Below are positions 27,317-37,700 of a DNA stretch of 64,000 bases, one piece after another. The notes under the pieces are model-generated. The model was not told where the DNA came from. It was given only the letters and a program-made list of their open reading frames with translations, and searched no databases. The stretch is from Prevotella melaninogenica (lineage in GTDB: Bacteria > Bacteroidota > Bacteroidia > Bacteroidales > Bacteroidaceae), in contig NZ_CP072360.1 in assembly GCF_018128065.1 (NCBI RefSeq), positions 1,120,501 to 1,184,500 of the forward strand. Reading direction: 5' to 3'. Position 1 is the stretch's first letter. Each line of letters starts with the position of its first letter. Made by a program: the position numbers and the translations under genes.

Positions 27317-28518
27317 AGTCTATAAAGTTTTTTTTAATATTTATTTGTTTGCTTTTCCCATTATCAGGCATTGCACAGAAGAAGCAGCTTCAGGTTGTGC
27401 GTGATCAGATTAAAACTGGGAAAGAACTCACGAAAGCAGAAAACACACTTCGTGGATTGTTAGCTGATTCTGCGTATAAGAAGAATATCAAAGTATGGCT
27501 TCTTCTCTGTGATGCATTGATAAAACAGTATGACCAGGGTAATGAAAAATTATATCTAAAACAAAAGTATGATACAGCGGCTTTCTTCTCTTTAACAAGG
27601 AAATTGTATGATACAATGTCTCGTTTTGATTCACTTGATGCAAAGCCTGATACTAAGGGAAGAATTCGAGCAAAGTATAGAGCTAAGCATGCTGCGTTTC
27701 TGAATTCAATTCGCCCAAATATTTTCAATGGAGGAACATATTTTGTTCATAAAAAAGACTATAATACAGCTTTTGATTATTATGCTGATTACCTGCTATC
27801 TGCAAATTATCCGCTCTTTGAAGGCTATGATTATATGCAGCACGATGCGTTAATTCCACATGCAGCTTATTGGGCAATGTTTTGTGGATATAAACTTAGT
27901 GATGCGGATAAGATTATGTGTTTTAAGGATCAAGCAGAAAAAGATACTTCGATGCTTAGCTTTGTAAGGCAGTATGAAGCTGAAGCCTATTTAGTGAAGA
28001 AAGATACGGCTATGTACGTAAAGTCGTTACAAGCAGGTTTTGAACAGTATCCTAATTTTGCTTTCTTCTTTCCACGTTTGGTAGAATATTACGCTAAGAT
28101 TGGAGAACACGAAAAAGCATTGGAAATCACTGAACGTGCTTTGAAAGCAGACTCAACAAGTCTTTTATTCCGATTTGCAAAAAGTACGGCATTGCTTAAC
28201 CTTGGAAGATATACTGAATGTATTAATATTTGTAAGCAACTGATAAAAGACAACGACGCTTACGCGGATGCATATTATAACATAGGACTTGCTTATTTTA
28301 ACCAAGCAATAGAGTTAAATAAGGATAGGCAAAAGTATCGTGCAAATAAAGAAAAGATTATAACGTTATATCAACGTTCTAAACCCTATATGGAAAAATA
28401 CAGAGAGCTTGAACCAACGGCAAAGAGCAAATGGTTAGCTCCTTTGTATACAATTTATTTAAACCTGAATATGGGTAAGGAATTTGATGAAATTGATAAG
28501 ATAAGAAAGGAGAAATAG
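27313..28518 (+). CDS. Exported TPR protein 3 of the set
   Basis: Translation appears to begin at a GTG at 27313, inside the stop codon of gene 2, because this places a signal peptide (KFFLIFICLLFPLSGIAQ) at the N-terminus. The 401 residues include the shared segment DAKPDTKGRIRAKY (about residues 112-125), then a block close to protein 1 (NGGTYFVHKKDYNTAFDYYADYLLSANYPLF), and TPR units in the second half (ADAYYNIGLAYFNQAIELNK). It is followed within 3 bases by the helicase gene, so all may be one transcript. Function unknown. Confidence 0.84.
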   Translation: MKSIKFFLIFICLLFPLSGIAQKKQLQVVRDQIKTGKELTKAENTLRGLLADSAYKKNIKVWLLLCDALIKQYDQGNEKLYLKQKYDTAAFFSLTRKLYDTMSRFDSLDAKPDTKGRIRAKYRAKHAAFLNSIRPNIFNGGTYFVHKKDYNTAFDYYADYLLSANYPLFEGYDYMQHDALIPHAAYWAMFCGYKLSDADKIMCFKDQAEKDTSMLSFVRQYEAEAYLVKKDTAMYVKSLQAGFEQYPNFAFFFPRLVEYYAKIGEHEKALEITERALKADSTSLLFRFAKSTALLNLGRYTECINICKQLIKDNDAYADAYYNIGLAYFNQAIELNKDRQKYRANKEKIITLYQRSKPYMEKYRELEPTAKSKWLAPLYTIYLNLNMGKEFDEIDKIRKEK

Positions 28519-28520
28519 AT

Positions 28521-29834
28521 ATGAACAACGATATTCTTTCCAAACTTGGCATAACCCTCAATGTTATGCAGGAAGCTACGGCTGATGCTATATTACATAC
28601 GAATAAGGATGTTGTGGTATTGTCACCGACAGGCTCTGGCAAAACTTACGCTTACCTCCTGCCATTGATTCAACGATTAGATGCCTCATCAGATGCTTTG
28701 CAGGCTGTTGTCTTGGTGCCTGGACGTGAATTGGCTCTGCAATCTGCTAACGTTTTAAAGGATCTGGGTAGTGGTTTGCGCAGTATGGCATTATATGGTG
28801 GTCGTCCAACAATGGAAGAACATCGTGTGTTGAGAGATGTAAAACCACAGATAGTCTTTGCTACTCCTGGAAGATTGAATGACCATCTTGATAAATCAAA
28901 TATCAATGCTGAGACGATAAAGTGGCTTGTTATTGATGAGTTTGATAAGTGTCTCGAGTTAGGCTTTCAAGATGAAATGATGAGTATCCTCTGTAAGCTC
29001 CCGAATATAGAAAGAAGAAGCTTACTATCAGCAACAGAGTCTGAGTCTATTCCTAAATTCGTTTCAATGGGTAGGACTGTTCATCTTGACTTTCGTACAG
29101 AGGAAGAAAATATTCCTGATCGTATTCGTCTCTATACGGTTACAAGTACGGAGAAAGATAAGCTTGAATGCTTGAAGAAGCTTCTACTTTCTTTAGACGA
29201 TACGAGTAGTATTGTGTTTTTGAATTATCGTGACTCTGTTAAGCGTGTAGCTTTATTCCTGAAAGAAAATGGTTTTACATTAAGCTGGTTCCATGGTGGC
29301 ATGGAGCAACGTGAGCGTGAATCAGCACTTTATAAGTTCTCTAATGGTTCAGCACCGATTCTTGTCAGCACCGACTTAGCTTCACGTGGATTGGATATTC
29401 CTGATGTTGATAATATCATTCATTATCATTTACCAGAAACAGGAGACAGCTATGTGCATAGAGTAGGGCGTACAGCACGTTGGGATAAGGAAGGAAGAAC
29501 TTTCTTTATTCTTGGTCCTGATGAACATTTACCTGAATATGTTAGTAATGATCATGAAGAATATCAGATTCCAGAATCGTTACCGAAACCAGCTCTGCCG
29601 CGTATGGCGACAATATATATAGGAAAAGGGAAGAAAGATAAAATTTCCAAAATGGATATTGTTGGCTTTCTTTGTAAAAAAGGTGGTTTGAACTCCTCAG
29701 ACATAGGAAAGATTGATGTTAAGGATCGTTTTACTTATGTTGCAGTTTTACGTGCGAAAATTAAGAAATTAATTTCGCTAACTAAAGGTGAAAAAATAAA
29801 GGGTATTCGTACCGTTGTGGAAGAAGTTAGGTGA
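28521..29834 (+). CDS. DbpA-like RNA helicase with DEFD motif
   Basis: The 437-residue protein has the two RecA-like domains of DEAD-box RNA helicases: motif I SPTGSGKT at residues 35-42, Ia VPGRELALQ, motif II DEFD rather than DEAD, motif III SATES, motif IV-V STDLASRGLDIPDV and motif VI HRVGRTAR. The last about 75 residues (MATIYIGKGKKDKISKMDIV ... DVKDRFTYVAVL) resemble the RNA-binding domain of DbpA, which directs that helicase to 23S rRNA during ribosome assembly. The Q-motif region is short. A terminator overlaps its stop codon. Confidence 0.9.
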   Translation: MNNDILSKLGITLNVMQEATADAILHTNKDVVVLSPTGSGKTYAYLLPLIQRLDASSDALQAVVLVPGRELALQSANVLKDLGSGLRSMALYGGRPTMEEHRVLRDVKPQIVFATPGRLNDHLDKSNINAETIKWLVIDEFDKCLELGFQDEMMSILCKLPNIERRSLLSATESESIPKFVSMGRTVHLDFRTEEENIPDRIRLYTVTSTEKDKLECLKKLLLSLDDTSSIVFLNYRDSVKRVALFLKENGFTLSWFHGGMEQRERESALYKFSNGSAPILVSTDLASRGLDIPDVDNIIHYHLPETGDSYVHRVGRTARWDKEGRTFFILGPDEHLPEYVSNDHEEYQIPESLPKPALPRMATIYIGKGKKDKISKMDIVGFLCKKGGLNSSDIGKIDVKDRFTYVAVLRAKIKKLISLTKGEKIKGIRTVVEEVR

Positions 29835-29859
29835 CGCATTTTACAATGTGTCACTTTTT
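29831..29859 (+). terminator. Rho-independent terminator after the helicase gene
   Basis: GTGACGCAT and ATGTGTCAC form a 9-bp stem with one mismatch, followed directly by TTTTT. The stem includes the TGA stop codon (29832-29834) of the helicase gene. Confidence 0.8.
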
Positions 29860-29925
29860 CTTAACCTTATTGCATCACATATATAAAACAGTTGTTTTTT
29901 TGTTAGAAAAAAATATGATATATTA

Positions 29926-29957
29926 TTTGGAAATATAAAAATAAAACTGTATCTTCG
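29926..29957 (+). promoter_or_regulatory. Promoter for serC
   Basis: TTTG at 29926-29929 and TATCTTCG at 29950-29957, 20 bases apart, match the phylum consensus except for one base. The leader to the serC start would be about 80 bases. Confidence 0.5.
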
Positions 29958-30041
29958 CAACATAAACTACAGAAGCCGATTACAATATTTAATACTGATA
30001 ATAACTACAAAACATAAGTCAAACTTAAACTAAGCAATCAG

Positions 30042-31112
30042 ATGAAAAAGTACAATTTTGGTGCTGGTCCATGTATCCTTCCACGTGAAGTTATTGAAAA
30101 AACAGCAAGTGCAATTTTAGATTTTAACGGAATTGGTCTCTCAATTGCAGAAATCAGCCATCGTTCAAAAGACTTCCAACCAGTAATGGATGAAGCAATG
30201 GCTTTAGTCAAGGAAATTCTAAACGTTCCTGAAGGCTATTCTGTGCTTTTCTTAGGTGGTGGTGCTTCACTTGAGTTCTGTATGATTCCTTTCAACTTCT
30301 TGGTAAAGAAGGCTGGTTATTTGAATACTGGTGTTTGGGCAAAGAAGGCAATGAAAGAAGCTAAGTTGTTCGGAGAAGTTGTAGAAGTAGCTTCATCAGC
30401 AGATGAAAACTATACCTATCTTCCAAAGAACTTTGACGTTCCCACAGATTTGGATTACTTGCATGTAACAACCAATAATACCATTTATGGTACAGAGTAT
30501 CATAAAGATTTGGAGGTTCCAGTGCGTTTGATTGGTGATATGTCATCAGACATCTTTAGCCGTCCTGTAGATGTTTCTAAGTATGACTGTATCTATGGTG
30601 GTGCACAGAAGAACCTCTCTATGGCTGGTGTTACATTCGTTATCATTAAGGACGATGTCCTTGGTCGTGTACAGCGTGAAATTCCTACAATGTTGGATTA
30701 TCGTACACACATTAAAAAGGGCTCTATGTTCAATACTCCTCCTGTGGTACCAGTCTACACAGCTTTAGAGAATCTTCGTTGGATTAAGGCGAATGGTGGC
30801 GTAGAAGCAATGCAGAAATTGGCTAAGGAACGTGCTGACATCGTTTATGGTGAAATCGATCGCAACAAGTTGTTCCGTGGTACAGTTAAGTGTGAGGAAG
30901 ATCGCTCTTACATGAACATCTGCTTCGTTCTCAATGATGAGTATGCTGATCTTCAGGACGAGTTCTTCAAGTTTGCAACTGAAAGAGGTATGGTTGGTAT
31001 CAAGGGACATCGTGATGTTGGTGGTTTCCGTGCAAGCTGCTACAATGCTATGTCTGTTGAAGGCTGCAAGGCTCTTGTTGAAACAATGAAGGAATTCGAG
31101 GCTAAGCATTAA
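30042..31112 (+). CDS. serC: Phosphoserine aminotransferase
   Basis: SerC converts 3-phosphohydroxypyruvate to phosphoserine with glutamate as amino donor and also serves in pyridoxal phosphate synthesis. The 356-residue protein begins with the typical [12 protein letters not shown] and carries the cofactor-binding lysine in [13 protein letters not shown]. The closing region [19 protein letters not shown] is a family signature. It is followed by serA with a hairpin in between, so the first two steps of serine synthesis sit together. Confidence 0.97.
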   Translation: MKKYNFGAGPCILPREVIEKTASAILDFNGIGLSIAEISHRSKDFQPVMDEAMALVKEILNVPEGYSVLFLGGGASLEFCMIPFNFLVKKAGYLNTGVWAKKAMKEAKLFGEVVEVASSADENYTYLPKNFDVPTDLDYLHVTTNNTIYGTEYHKDLEVPVRLIGDMSSDIFSRPVDVSKYDCIYGGAQKNLSMAGVTFVIIKDDVLGRVQREIPTMLDYRTHIKKGSMFNTPPVVPVYTALENLRWIKANGGVEAMQKLAKERADIVYGEIDRNKLFRGTVKCEEDRSYMNICFVLNDEYADLQDEFFKFATERGMVGIKGHRDVGGFRASCYNAMSVEGCKALVETMKEFEAKH

Positions 31113-31118
31113 AAATAT

Positions 31119-31157
31119 TAGACTTAGCAGTGGAGCATATTCCATTTGCTAAGTCTA
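31119..31157 (+). terminator. Hairpin between serC and serA
   Basis: TAGACTTAGCA at 31119-31129 pairs perfectly with TGCTAAGTCTA at 31147-31157, followed by AAAA rather than T. It may weaken read-through or protect the serC message. A possible upstream start for serA at 31130 lies inside this hairpin and was not used. Confidence 0.5.
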
Positions 31158-31195
31158 AAAACAACTTTATTATATCTAACCAAAATATTAAGGCT

Positions 31196-32113
31196 ATGAA
31201 GGTTTTAATTGCAACTGAAAAACCATTTGCACCATCTGCTGTGCAGGGTATCACAAATGAACTAAAGAATGCAGGACATGAAGTAGTACTGCTTGAGAAA
31301 TATACAGATAAAGCACAATTGCTTGATGCAGTGAAAGATGCTGATGCAATGATTGTACGTTCTGATAAGATTACTCCTGAAGTTTTGGATGCTGCTAAGC
31401 AGTTGAAGATTGTGGTTCGTGCTGGTGCTGGTTATGATTCTATCGACACTGCTTATGCAAAAGAGAAGAATGTTGTCGTTGAAAATACACCTGGACAGAA
31501 CTCTAATGCTGTCGCTGAACTTGTATTTGTACTGTTGGTTTATGCTGTGCGTAATTTCTTCAATGGTAAAGCTGGTACAGAGTTGAAAGGTAAGAAATTA
31601 GGTATACTTGCTTTTGGTAATGTTGGTCGTAATGTGGCACGTATCGCTAAGGGCTTTGATATGGATGTATATGCTTACGATGCATTCTGCCCAGCAGATG
31701 CTATTGAGGCAGCTGGTGTACATGCTTGCAAAACACAGGATGAGTTGTTCCAATCTTGCGATGTTGTATCACTCCATATCCCAGCAACTCCACAGACCGT
31801 AAAAAGCATCAATTATGATCTCGTTAACAGACTCCCAAAAAATGGTATACTCGTAAATACTGCTCGTAAGGAAGTTATTAATGAGGAAGAATTGCTCAAA
31901 TTGATGGCTGAACGTGAGGACTTAAAGTTTATGACAGACATTATGCCTGATGCTGATGCAGAATTTAAGAAGTTTGAAGGTCGCTACTTCTCTACACCAA
32001 AGAAGATGGGCGCTCAGACAGCTGAAGCTAACAATAATGCTGGTATTGCTGCAGCAAAGCAGATTAATGCTTTCTTTGCAACAGGTGATACTAAATTCCA
32101 AGTAAACAAATAA
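31196..32113 (+). CDS. serA: D-3-phosphoglycerate dehydrogenase (short form)
   Basis: This enzyme oxidises 3-phosphoglycerate to 3-phosphohydroxypyruvate, the entry to serine synthesis. The ATG at 31196 gives 305 residues beginning MKVLIATEKPF, without the regulatory ACT domain found in longer SerA enzymes. Visible elements are the catalytic RAGAGYDSID segment, the NAD-binding motif GFGNVGR in the form LGILAFGNVGRNVARIAKGF (about residues 145-164, Gly-x-Gly-x-x-Gly partly altered), and NTARKEVINEEEL. The missing ACT domain suggests no direct serine feedback. Confidence 0.94.
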   Translation: MKVLIATEKPFAPSAVQGITNELKNAGHEVVLLEKYTDKAQLLDAVKDADAMIVRSDKITPEVLDAAKQLKIVVRAGAGYDSIDTAYAKEKNVVVENTPGQNSNAVAELVFVLLVYAVRNFFNGKAGTELKGKKLGILAFGNVGRNVARIAKGFDMDVYAYDAFCPADAIEAAGVHACKTQDELFQSCDVVSLHIPATPQTVKSINYDLVNRLPKNGILVNTARKEVINEEELLKLMAEREDLKFMTDIMPDADAEFKKFEGRYFSTPKKMGAQTAEANNNAGIAAAKQINAFFATGDTKFQVNK

Positions 32114-32124
32114 CTTTCTAATTG

Positions 32125-32182
32125 ATAGGGGTTGAATGCCTTAATTTTTCAATAAGGTTATGGCTTTCAACCCTATTATTAT
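32125..32182 (+). terminator. Hairpin between serA and the DUF1015 gene
   Basis: ATAGGGGTTGAA at 32125-32136 pairs with TTCAACCCTAT at 32166-32176 with one bulged base. An inner CCTTA/TAAGG stem is nested, and a T-rich tail follows. Confidence 0.65.
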
Positions 32183-32200
32183 TTTCTAAAAAATAATACT

Positions 32201-33448
32201 ATGGCAGTAATCAAACCTTTTAAAGGTGTTCGCCCTCCAAAAGACTTAGTAGAGTCTGTTGCCAGTCGTCCATACGATGTGTTGGATTCAGAAGAAGCTC
32301 GTGCTGAAGCTGGTGATAACAAGAAGAGTTTATATCATATTATCAAACCAGAAATCAACTTTGAAGTTGGTACAAGCGAATATGACTCAAGAGTCTATAA
32401 AAGTGCTGTTGAACAATTCGAGAAGTTCCAAGAAAAAGGCTGGTTAGTTCAAGATGATAAGGAACATTATTATATCTATGCACAGACAATGAATGGCAAG
32501 ACTCAATATGGTCTTGTTGTTGGAGCGTTTGTTGATGATTATCTAAAAGGTAATATCAAGAAGCATGAGCTGACACGTAGAGATAAGGAAGAAGACAGAA
32601 TGAAGCATGTACGCATTTGTAATGCCAACGTTGAGCCTGTATTCTTTGCTTATCCTGATAATAGAGTTCTTGATGATTTGTTAGCTCGCTATGCAGCTAC
32701 AAAGCCTGAATATGATTTCGTAGCTCCTGATGATGGTTTCAGACACCAATTCTGGGTTATCACAGATGAAGCTGATATAAAGACTGTGACAGAAGAATTC
32801 AAGAAGATGCCAAGTCTTTATATCGCTGATGGTCATCATCGTTCAGCTGCGGCAGCATTAGTTGGTGCTGAGAAGGCTAAGAACAATAAAAATCATAAGG
32901 GCGATGAAGAGTATAACTACTTTATGGCTGTATGCTTCCCAGCAAGTCAATTGACAATTCTCGATTATAATCGTGTTGTCAAAGACCTAAATGGCATGGA
33001 AGTTGCAGACTTCTTAAAAGCTTTGGAGAAGAACTTCACTGTTGAGTTAAAAGGTAAGGAAGAATATCGTCCTAAAAAACTTCATGAGTTCTCATTGTAT
33101 CTTGATGGTAATTGGTATAGCTTAGTTGCTAAACCTGGTACTTACGATGATAATGATCCAATTGGTGTTCTTGATGTTGATATTTCAAGTCGACTGATTT
33201 TGGACGAACTGATGGGTATAAAGGATTTGCGCTCAGATAAACGTATCGACTTTGTTGGTGGTTTGCGTGGTCTTAGTGAGTTGAAACGCCGTGTTGATAG
33301 TGGCGAAATGCGTTGGGCATTAGCACTCTATCCTGTATCTATGCAGCAGATTATGGATATTGCTGATAGCGGTAAGATTATGCCACCAAAGGCAACATGG
33401 TTTGAGCCAAAACTTCGTTCAGGTCTTGTAATCCATAAGCTGGATTAA
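32201..33448 (+). CDS. DUF1015 family protein
   Basis: The 415-residue protein belongs to DUF1015, marked by the start IKPFKGVRPPKDLVESVASRPYDV, the block ELTRRDKEEDRMKH and the histidine-rich YIADGHHRSAAA. Proteins of this group often lie beside serA and serC in Bacteroidetes and Firmicutes, as here; a kinase-like role in serine metabolism has been suggested for some relatives, but this cannot be read from the sequence. It appears cytosolic, with no signal peptide. Confidence 0.9.
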   Translation: MAVIKPFKGVRPPKDLVESVASRPYDVLDSEEARAEAGDNKKSLYHIIKPEINFEVGTSEYDSRVYKSAVEQFEKFQEKGWLVQDDKEHYYIYAQTMNGKTQYGLVVGAFVDDYLKGNIKKHELTRRDKEEDRMKHVRICNANVEPVFFAYPDNRVLDDLLARYAATKPEYDFVAPDDGFRHQFWVITDEADIKTVTEEFKKMPSLYIADGHHRSAAAALVGAEKAKNNKNHKGDEEYNYFMAVCFPASQLTILDYNRVVKDLNGMEVADFLKALEKNFTVELKGKEEYRPKKLHEFSLYLDGNWYSLVAKPGTYDDNDPIGVLDVDISSRLILDELMGIKDLRSDKRIDFVGGLRGLSELKRRVDSGEMRWALALYPVSMQQIMDIADSGKIMPPKATWFEPKLRSGLVIHKLD

Positions 33449-33468
33449 AACAAGATTAATATTTTTGA

Positions 33469-34062
33469 ATGGATAGCGATAAATATAAGACTATAAAAGA
33501 GAAAGCGATTAGCGAGGGATATTACTCTGAAAAACGGAGTAAGTTCCTCGCTTTTGCGCATCATGTTGAATCTGTAGAAGAGGCTTTGGAGATAGTAAAA
33601 GAGTATCGTAAGAAATATTATGATGCTCGCCATTGTTGTTATGCGTATAGAGTAGGCTTTGTAGGGACAGAATTTCGTGCAAATGATGATGGAGAGCCAT
33701 CTTCAACAGCAGGTAAGCCTATCCTTGGACAAATTGACAGTTATGGATTAACCAATACGCTGATTTGTGTTATTCGTTATTATGGAGGAATAAACCTCGG
33801 TACTGGTGGCTTGATTGTTGCTTATCGTGAAGCAGCAGCAGATGCTTTAGCAAACAGTGAGATAGAAGAAAAGTTCATAGAAGAAGAAATAAAATATACA
33901 TTTACTTATCCCATGATGAACGATGTTATGCGAATCATAAAAGAAATGAATCCTCGCATCGTTAATCAAGTTTTTGACAATACTTGCGAAGTCATTCTTT
34001 CCATCAGGAAGGAGAAGGCTGAAGAACTTCGTATCCGATTAAAGAATTTATCCTTTGATTAA
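33469..34062 (+). CDS. YigZ/IMPACT family protein
   Basis: The 197-residue protein has the UPF0029 (IMPACT) N-terminal domain with the signature ANDDGEPSSTAGKPIL at about residues 67-82 and VIRYYGGINLGTGGLI near 102-117, followed by a small EF-G-like C-terminal domain. In E. coli the relative YigZ has been crystallised; the bacterial function is not settled. It follows DUF1015 by 20 bases and is probably in the same transcript. Start ATG at 33469 is the first of the frame. Confidence 0.92.
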   Translation: MDSDKYKTIKEKAISEGYYSEKRSKFLAFAHHVESVEEALEIVKEYRKKYYDARHCCYAYRVGFVGTEFRANDDGEPSSTAGKPILGQIDSYGLTNTLICVIRYYGGINLGTGGLIVAYREAAADALANSEIEEKFIEEEIKYTFTYPMMNDVMRIIKEMNPRIVNQVFDNTCEVILSIRKEKAEELRIRLKNLSFD

Positions 34063-34113
34063 TCTTTTATTAGGCTTTATACATTCATAAGTTTAATAAA
34101 ACCACTGATAGAT

Positions 34114-34121
34114 AAATTTAT
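34114..34121. repeat. Left target-site duplication of element A
   Basis: AAATTTAT, repeated exactly at 34590-34597 on the other side of the element. Confidence 0.85.
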
Positions 34122-34589
34122 GGTTCTATAACGAATCGTGTGGGTAAATAGTTTTTCCTTGCCAGCGTTCCTATGTTTAATGGCTTTATGGCTAAACAGA
34201 TGAAGACGAATTAATCTACAAAGTATAAAGGAGTTTGAGCTAAACAAGCTTCTATACACCTCCTGTTTATTCTTAGTATTACAACATTTTGCTCACAATT
34301 TATCCCCTGTCATCCATATATCATAGTGAGTTTAACCCTCCGCACATGTGGTGTTAACCCTCCGCACCATATGTGCTAAGTACCTGCACCACATGTGCAG
34401 AGTATCAGCACAACAGCAAATGATGGTAAACATTCACATACTTTGTATGAATTAAGACCTTAAAACATCTTATTTTGTTGGCTAAAGAGTAAAACGCTAA
34501 AACTAAACTGAACAAATAACTTCTTTCTATGATTACAACAGATATTATTCTAATCGGGTCAAACAACCCACACGATTCGTTATAGAGCC
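34122..34589. mobile_element. MITE-like element, copy A (complete)
   Basis: The 468-bp element is bounded by 24-bp terminal inverted repeats, GGTTCTATAACGAATC... at 34122-34145 and its complement at 34566-34589 with one mismatch, and by 8-bp direct repeats AAATTTAT on both sides. The interior has no transposase. It contains several GCAC...GTGC palindromes at about 34340-34400, one unit more than the other copies. The 8-bp duplication and GGYTCT ends resemble the ISL3 insertion-sequence family; that assignment is inference. It fills most of the gap between the YigZ gene and tamB. Confidence 0.9.
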
Positions 34590-34597
34590 AAATTTAT

Positions 34598-34731
34598 CCT
34601 TTCCCTTTTGGCTTTTTTACCTTTTTAAAGTTTTCTATTCCATTTTTTTTGTGTTACTTTGCAGTTAATTCTCTTGATTTAATAATGTATAAATCCTATG
34701 AATTAAGGATATACTTTCGAATTAGCTGTTA
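34598..34731 (+). promoter_or_regulatory. Region upstream of tamB with weak promoter
   Basis: TTACTTTG at 34654-34661 differs from TAnnTTTG by one base and precedes the tamB start by 70 bases. No clear -33 TTTG is visible. Confidence 0.3.
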
Positions 34732-37700
34732 ATGACTAACATATTCAATATAAAAAGGAGCTTGAAATGGTTGATTGCTATCGTTGCAACACCAGTCATT
34801 TTGTTTCTTATCCTTGTTGCTTTGCTATATTGTCCACCCATTCAAAATTGGGCTGTAAAGCATGTTACTGCTTATGTTTCAGAAAAAACTGGGATGGAGA
34901 TAAGCCTCAATCGAGTTAATCTCTCTTTTCCTTTAGACCTCCAGTTAGACGGACTAAAAATGCTTCGCTCCAATGACTCTATTCCTAATCAGAAAGATAC
35001 GGTGGCAGATGTACAGCATTTAGTAGCAAAGGTTGACTTGTTACCGCTATTCAAAAGAAGAGTAGAAGTAAACGAACTAACATTTACAAAGCTGAAGGCA
35101 AACACTGTTAATTTTATCGGTGACCTTCGTATTCGTGGAGATGTGCAACGTCTACATATTGTGAGTCATGCTGTTAATTTGGTTGGTGATTCTATTCGTG
35201 TAAACAAAGCCGATATTGAAGGTGGATGGGTTGACATTGCATTAGGTGATACCGTACCCGTAGACCCAAATAAACCGAAATTACTTTGGCGTATCAATAT
35301 TGATAAACTCAATCTTGCTAAAACCGATTTCCGTCTTCATATGCCTGGAGATACTATGAGCGTTCGTGCTAATTTCAAGAAAGCTATGGCAAAAGGAACT
35401 GAGCTTCTACTACACGACAATATATACAAAGTGGCAAACGTAGACTGGCAAGGAGGCAACTTAAGTTATGACAAAAACTATGTAAAACATGCAAGTGTCG
35501 TATTTGATGCTGCGCATATAGCCATGCAAGATGTCAATCTTGGAATAGATTCTTTCCAATATGCTGCTCCTAAAATCCATATGAATATTCGGACTGCCAA
35601 TATGAAAGAACGGAGTGGACTGATAGTAAAGGATTTCCATGGACATTTCTCTATGGATTCTACAAGTATCAATCTACCTGATTTATATTTCCGTCTACCT
35701 GGTACAGAACTGTCAGGACGTTTTAAGATGGATATGAATGCTTTTGCAGATAAGGATCCAGGACAGATAGCTACACAATTAGATGGTTTCCTGCACCTTG
35801 ATGACTTACGTCCGTTCTTAACCTCAGTACCTAAAAATATTTATCAAGCACTTCCTAATCAACGTATTATTGTAAAAGGTAAAATGGAAGGCAATCTTCG
35901 TTCAGCATCGTTTAATCAGCTTCGATTGGCTATGCCAGGTTATTTTAATCTTACAGGAACAGGCTGGATTGCTGATATGATGTCAGGTGCTGGTCATCTT
36001 CGTAGCGATTTAAAGCTGAAAGGGACAGCAAACAATTTAAGTTTTATTTCCAAGTTATTGCCACACAATGTACGCAAGACAATTGCTCTCCCACGTGGAG
36101 TAAACATAAATGGTGATGTCCATGTCAGAAAAAAACTTTATATGGGTAATATACAACTGACACAAGGTGGTGGATGCATCCGTATGAATGGAGCTTATAA
36201 TTCTTCTACAGAACTATATCGTCTTACAGCTGATGCTACTGCTTTTCCTGTGCAGCGTTTTTTACCAACCATGGGATTGTCAGCTTTTTCTGGAAGTATA
36301 AGAACTCAAGGACGAGGAACGGATTTCTTGAATCCAAAATCATCTACAAATCTAAGCTTACGTATTCGAAGTTTCAAATATGGTAAATATGTACTTGACG
36401 GATTGAATGGCGATATTTCAAAACATGGAGAACAATTATCTGCTCATGTCAATAGTACGAATCGAATGTTAGGTGGTAACTTCACTTATCAAGGTAGAGT
36501 GAACAGCAATCTTGTTGATGGTCACATTCGTGGTTGGTTACATCGTGTTGACTTGCATGCAATGGGAGTTATGACAGAGAGGTATGTTGTCTCTACATGG
36601 GCTGATGTTGATATACGCTCGGATATGAAGAATAATCATTATGTGAGTGGTCCACTTCGCTCTTTTCGTCTTCTGCAAGAGGGAAGAAAGAAAAGCTATC
36701 TCCTTGCTGCTGGTAACTTTGACATACGTGCTGATGTACACTCTAATAGTCTTGAAACACATTTAAAAGGAAATTTATCTGAAGCCGATTTGCAGGCATT
36801 CGGATTTATAGATAAGCATTATATAACCTCTGCTAAAGCAGATATTACTCTTCGTTCTGATATGAAGAAGTACTATGCTGTCAGCGGAAATGTTGGACAT
36901 CTATTGCTGAGTGAACTACGTAAGGGAAAGCGTGTACCATTAGTTGAAGGAAATTTTAATCTTGATGCAACAATGCGAGGTGATCAGATTGGAGGCTCAA
37001 TAAATGGTGTCTTTCCACGTGTAGACCTCTATCAGTTAGGAATCGTAGACAAGGCAATGTCAAGTAGTTTTACAGCAAACACCTCATTCGCTATGTCTGG
37101 CAAAGATGATTTGAATGTTCGTGGTTTGGTTGGGAATCTTCGTATCACAGATCAAAATCGGATTTATACACCAGGCGATGTGAAAATAGATCTTATGAGC
37201 AGACGCGATGCCGTATATGCGACCTTGGATGGTGGAGACTTTCATCTTAGTACTGCATTTAATAGTAGTGTGAACCAATTGACTGAAAATGGAATGAGGA
37301 TATATAAAACAATACGCAAACAACTTACAGATCGTCGTATTGACCAGCCAGCAATAATACGTCAGTTACCTTTAGGACACTTTACGTTACGCAGTGGACG
37401 TAATAACTTGCTTTCTAATTTATTAGCACAAGATGGCTATGCCTTTAGTCAGGCAGATATTAACTTAACGTCATCACCTCAAAAAGGACTTGATGGATAT
37501 ATTAGCGTTGATTCGTTGGTATATAATGATATTCATATTGACAGCATCAGAGCCGATCTAACCAGTGTTGATGGACAAGTGAACTATAAGCTATCAGTTG
37601 TAAACAATCCTAATAATTCTTATCCTTACCATGGTTATCTACAGGGTATCCTCTATGAACATGGTTTGCAAACACATGCAACAATCCTTGATAATAATGG

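Noticed and set aside
31130..31195. Upstream in-frame start for serA adding 22 residues
   Set aside because: It begins inside the serC-serA hairpin, and the added residues do not look like the family N-terminus.
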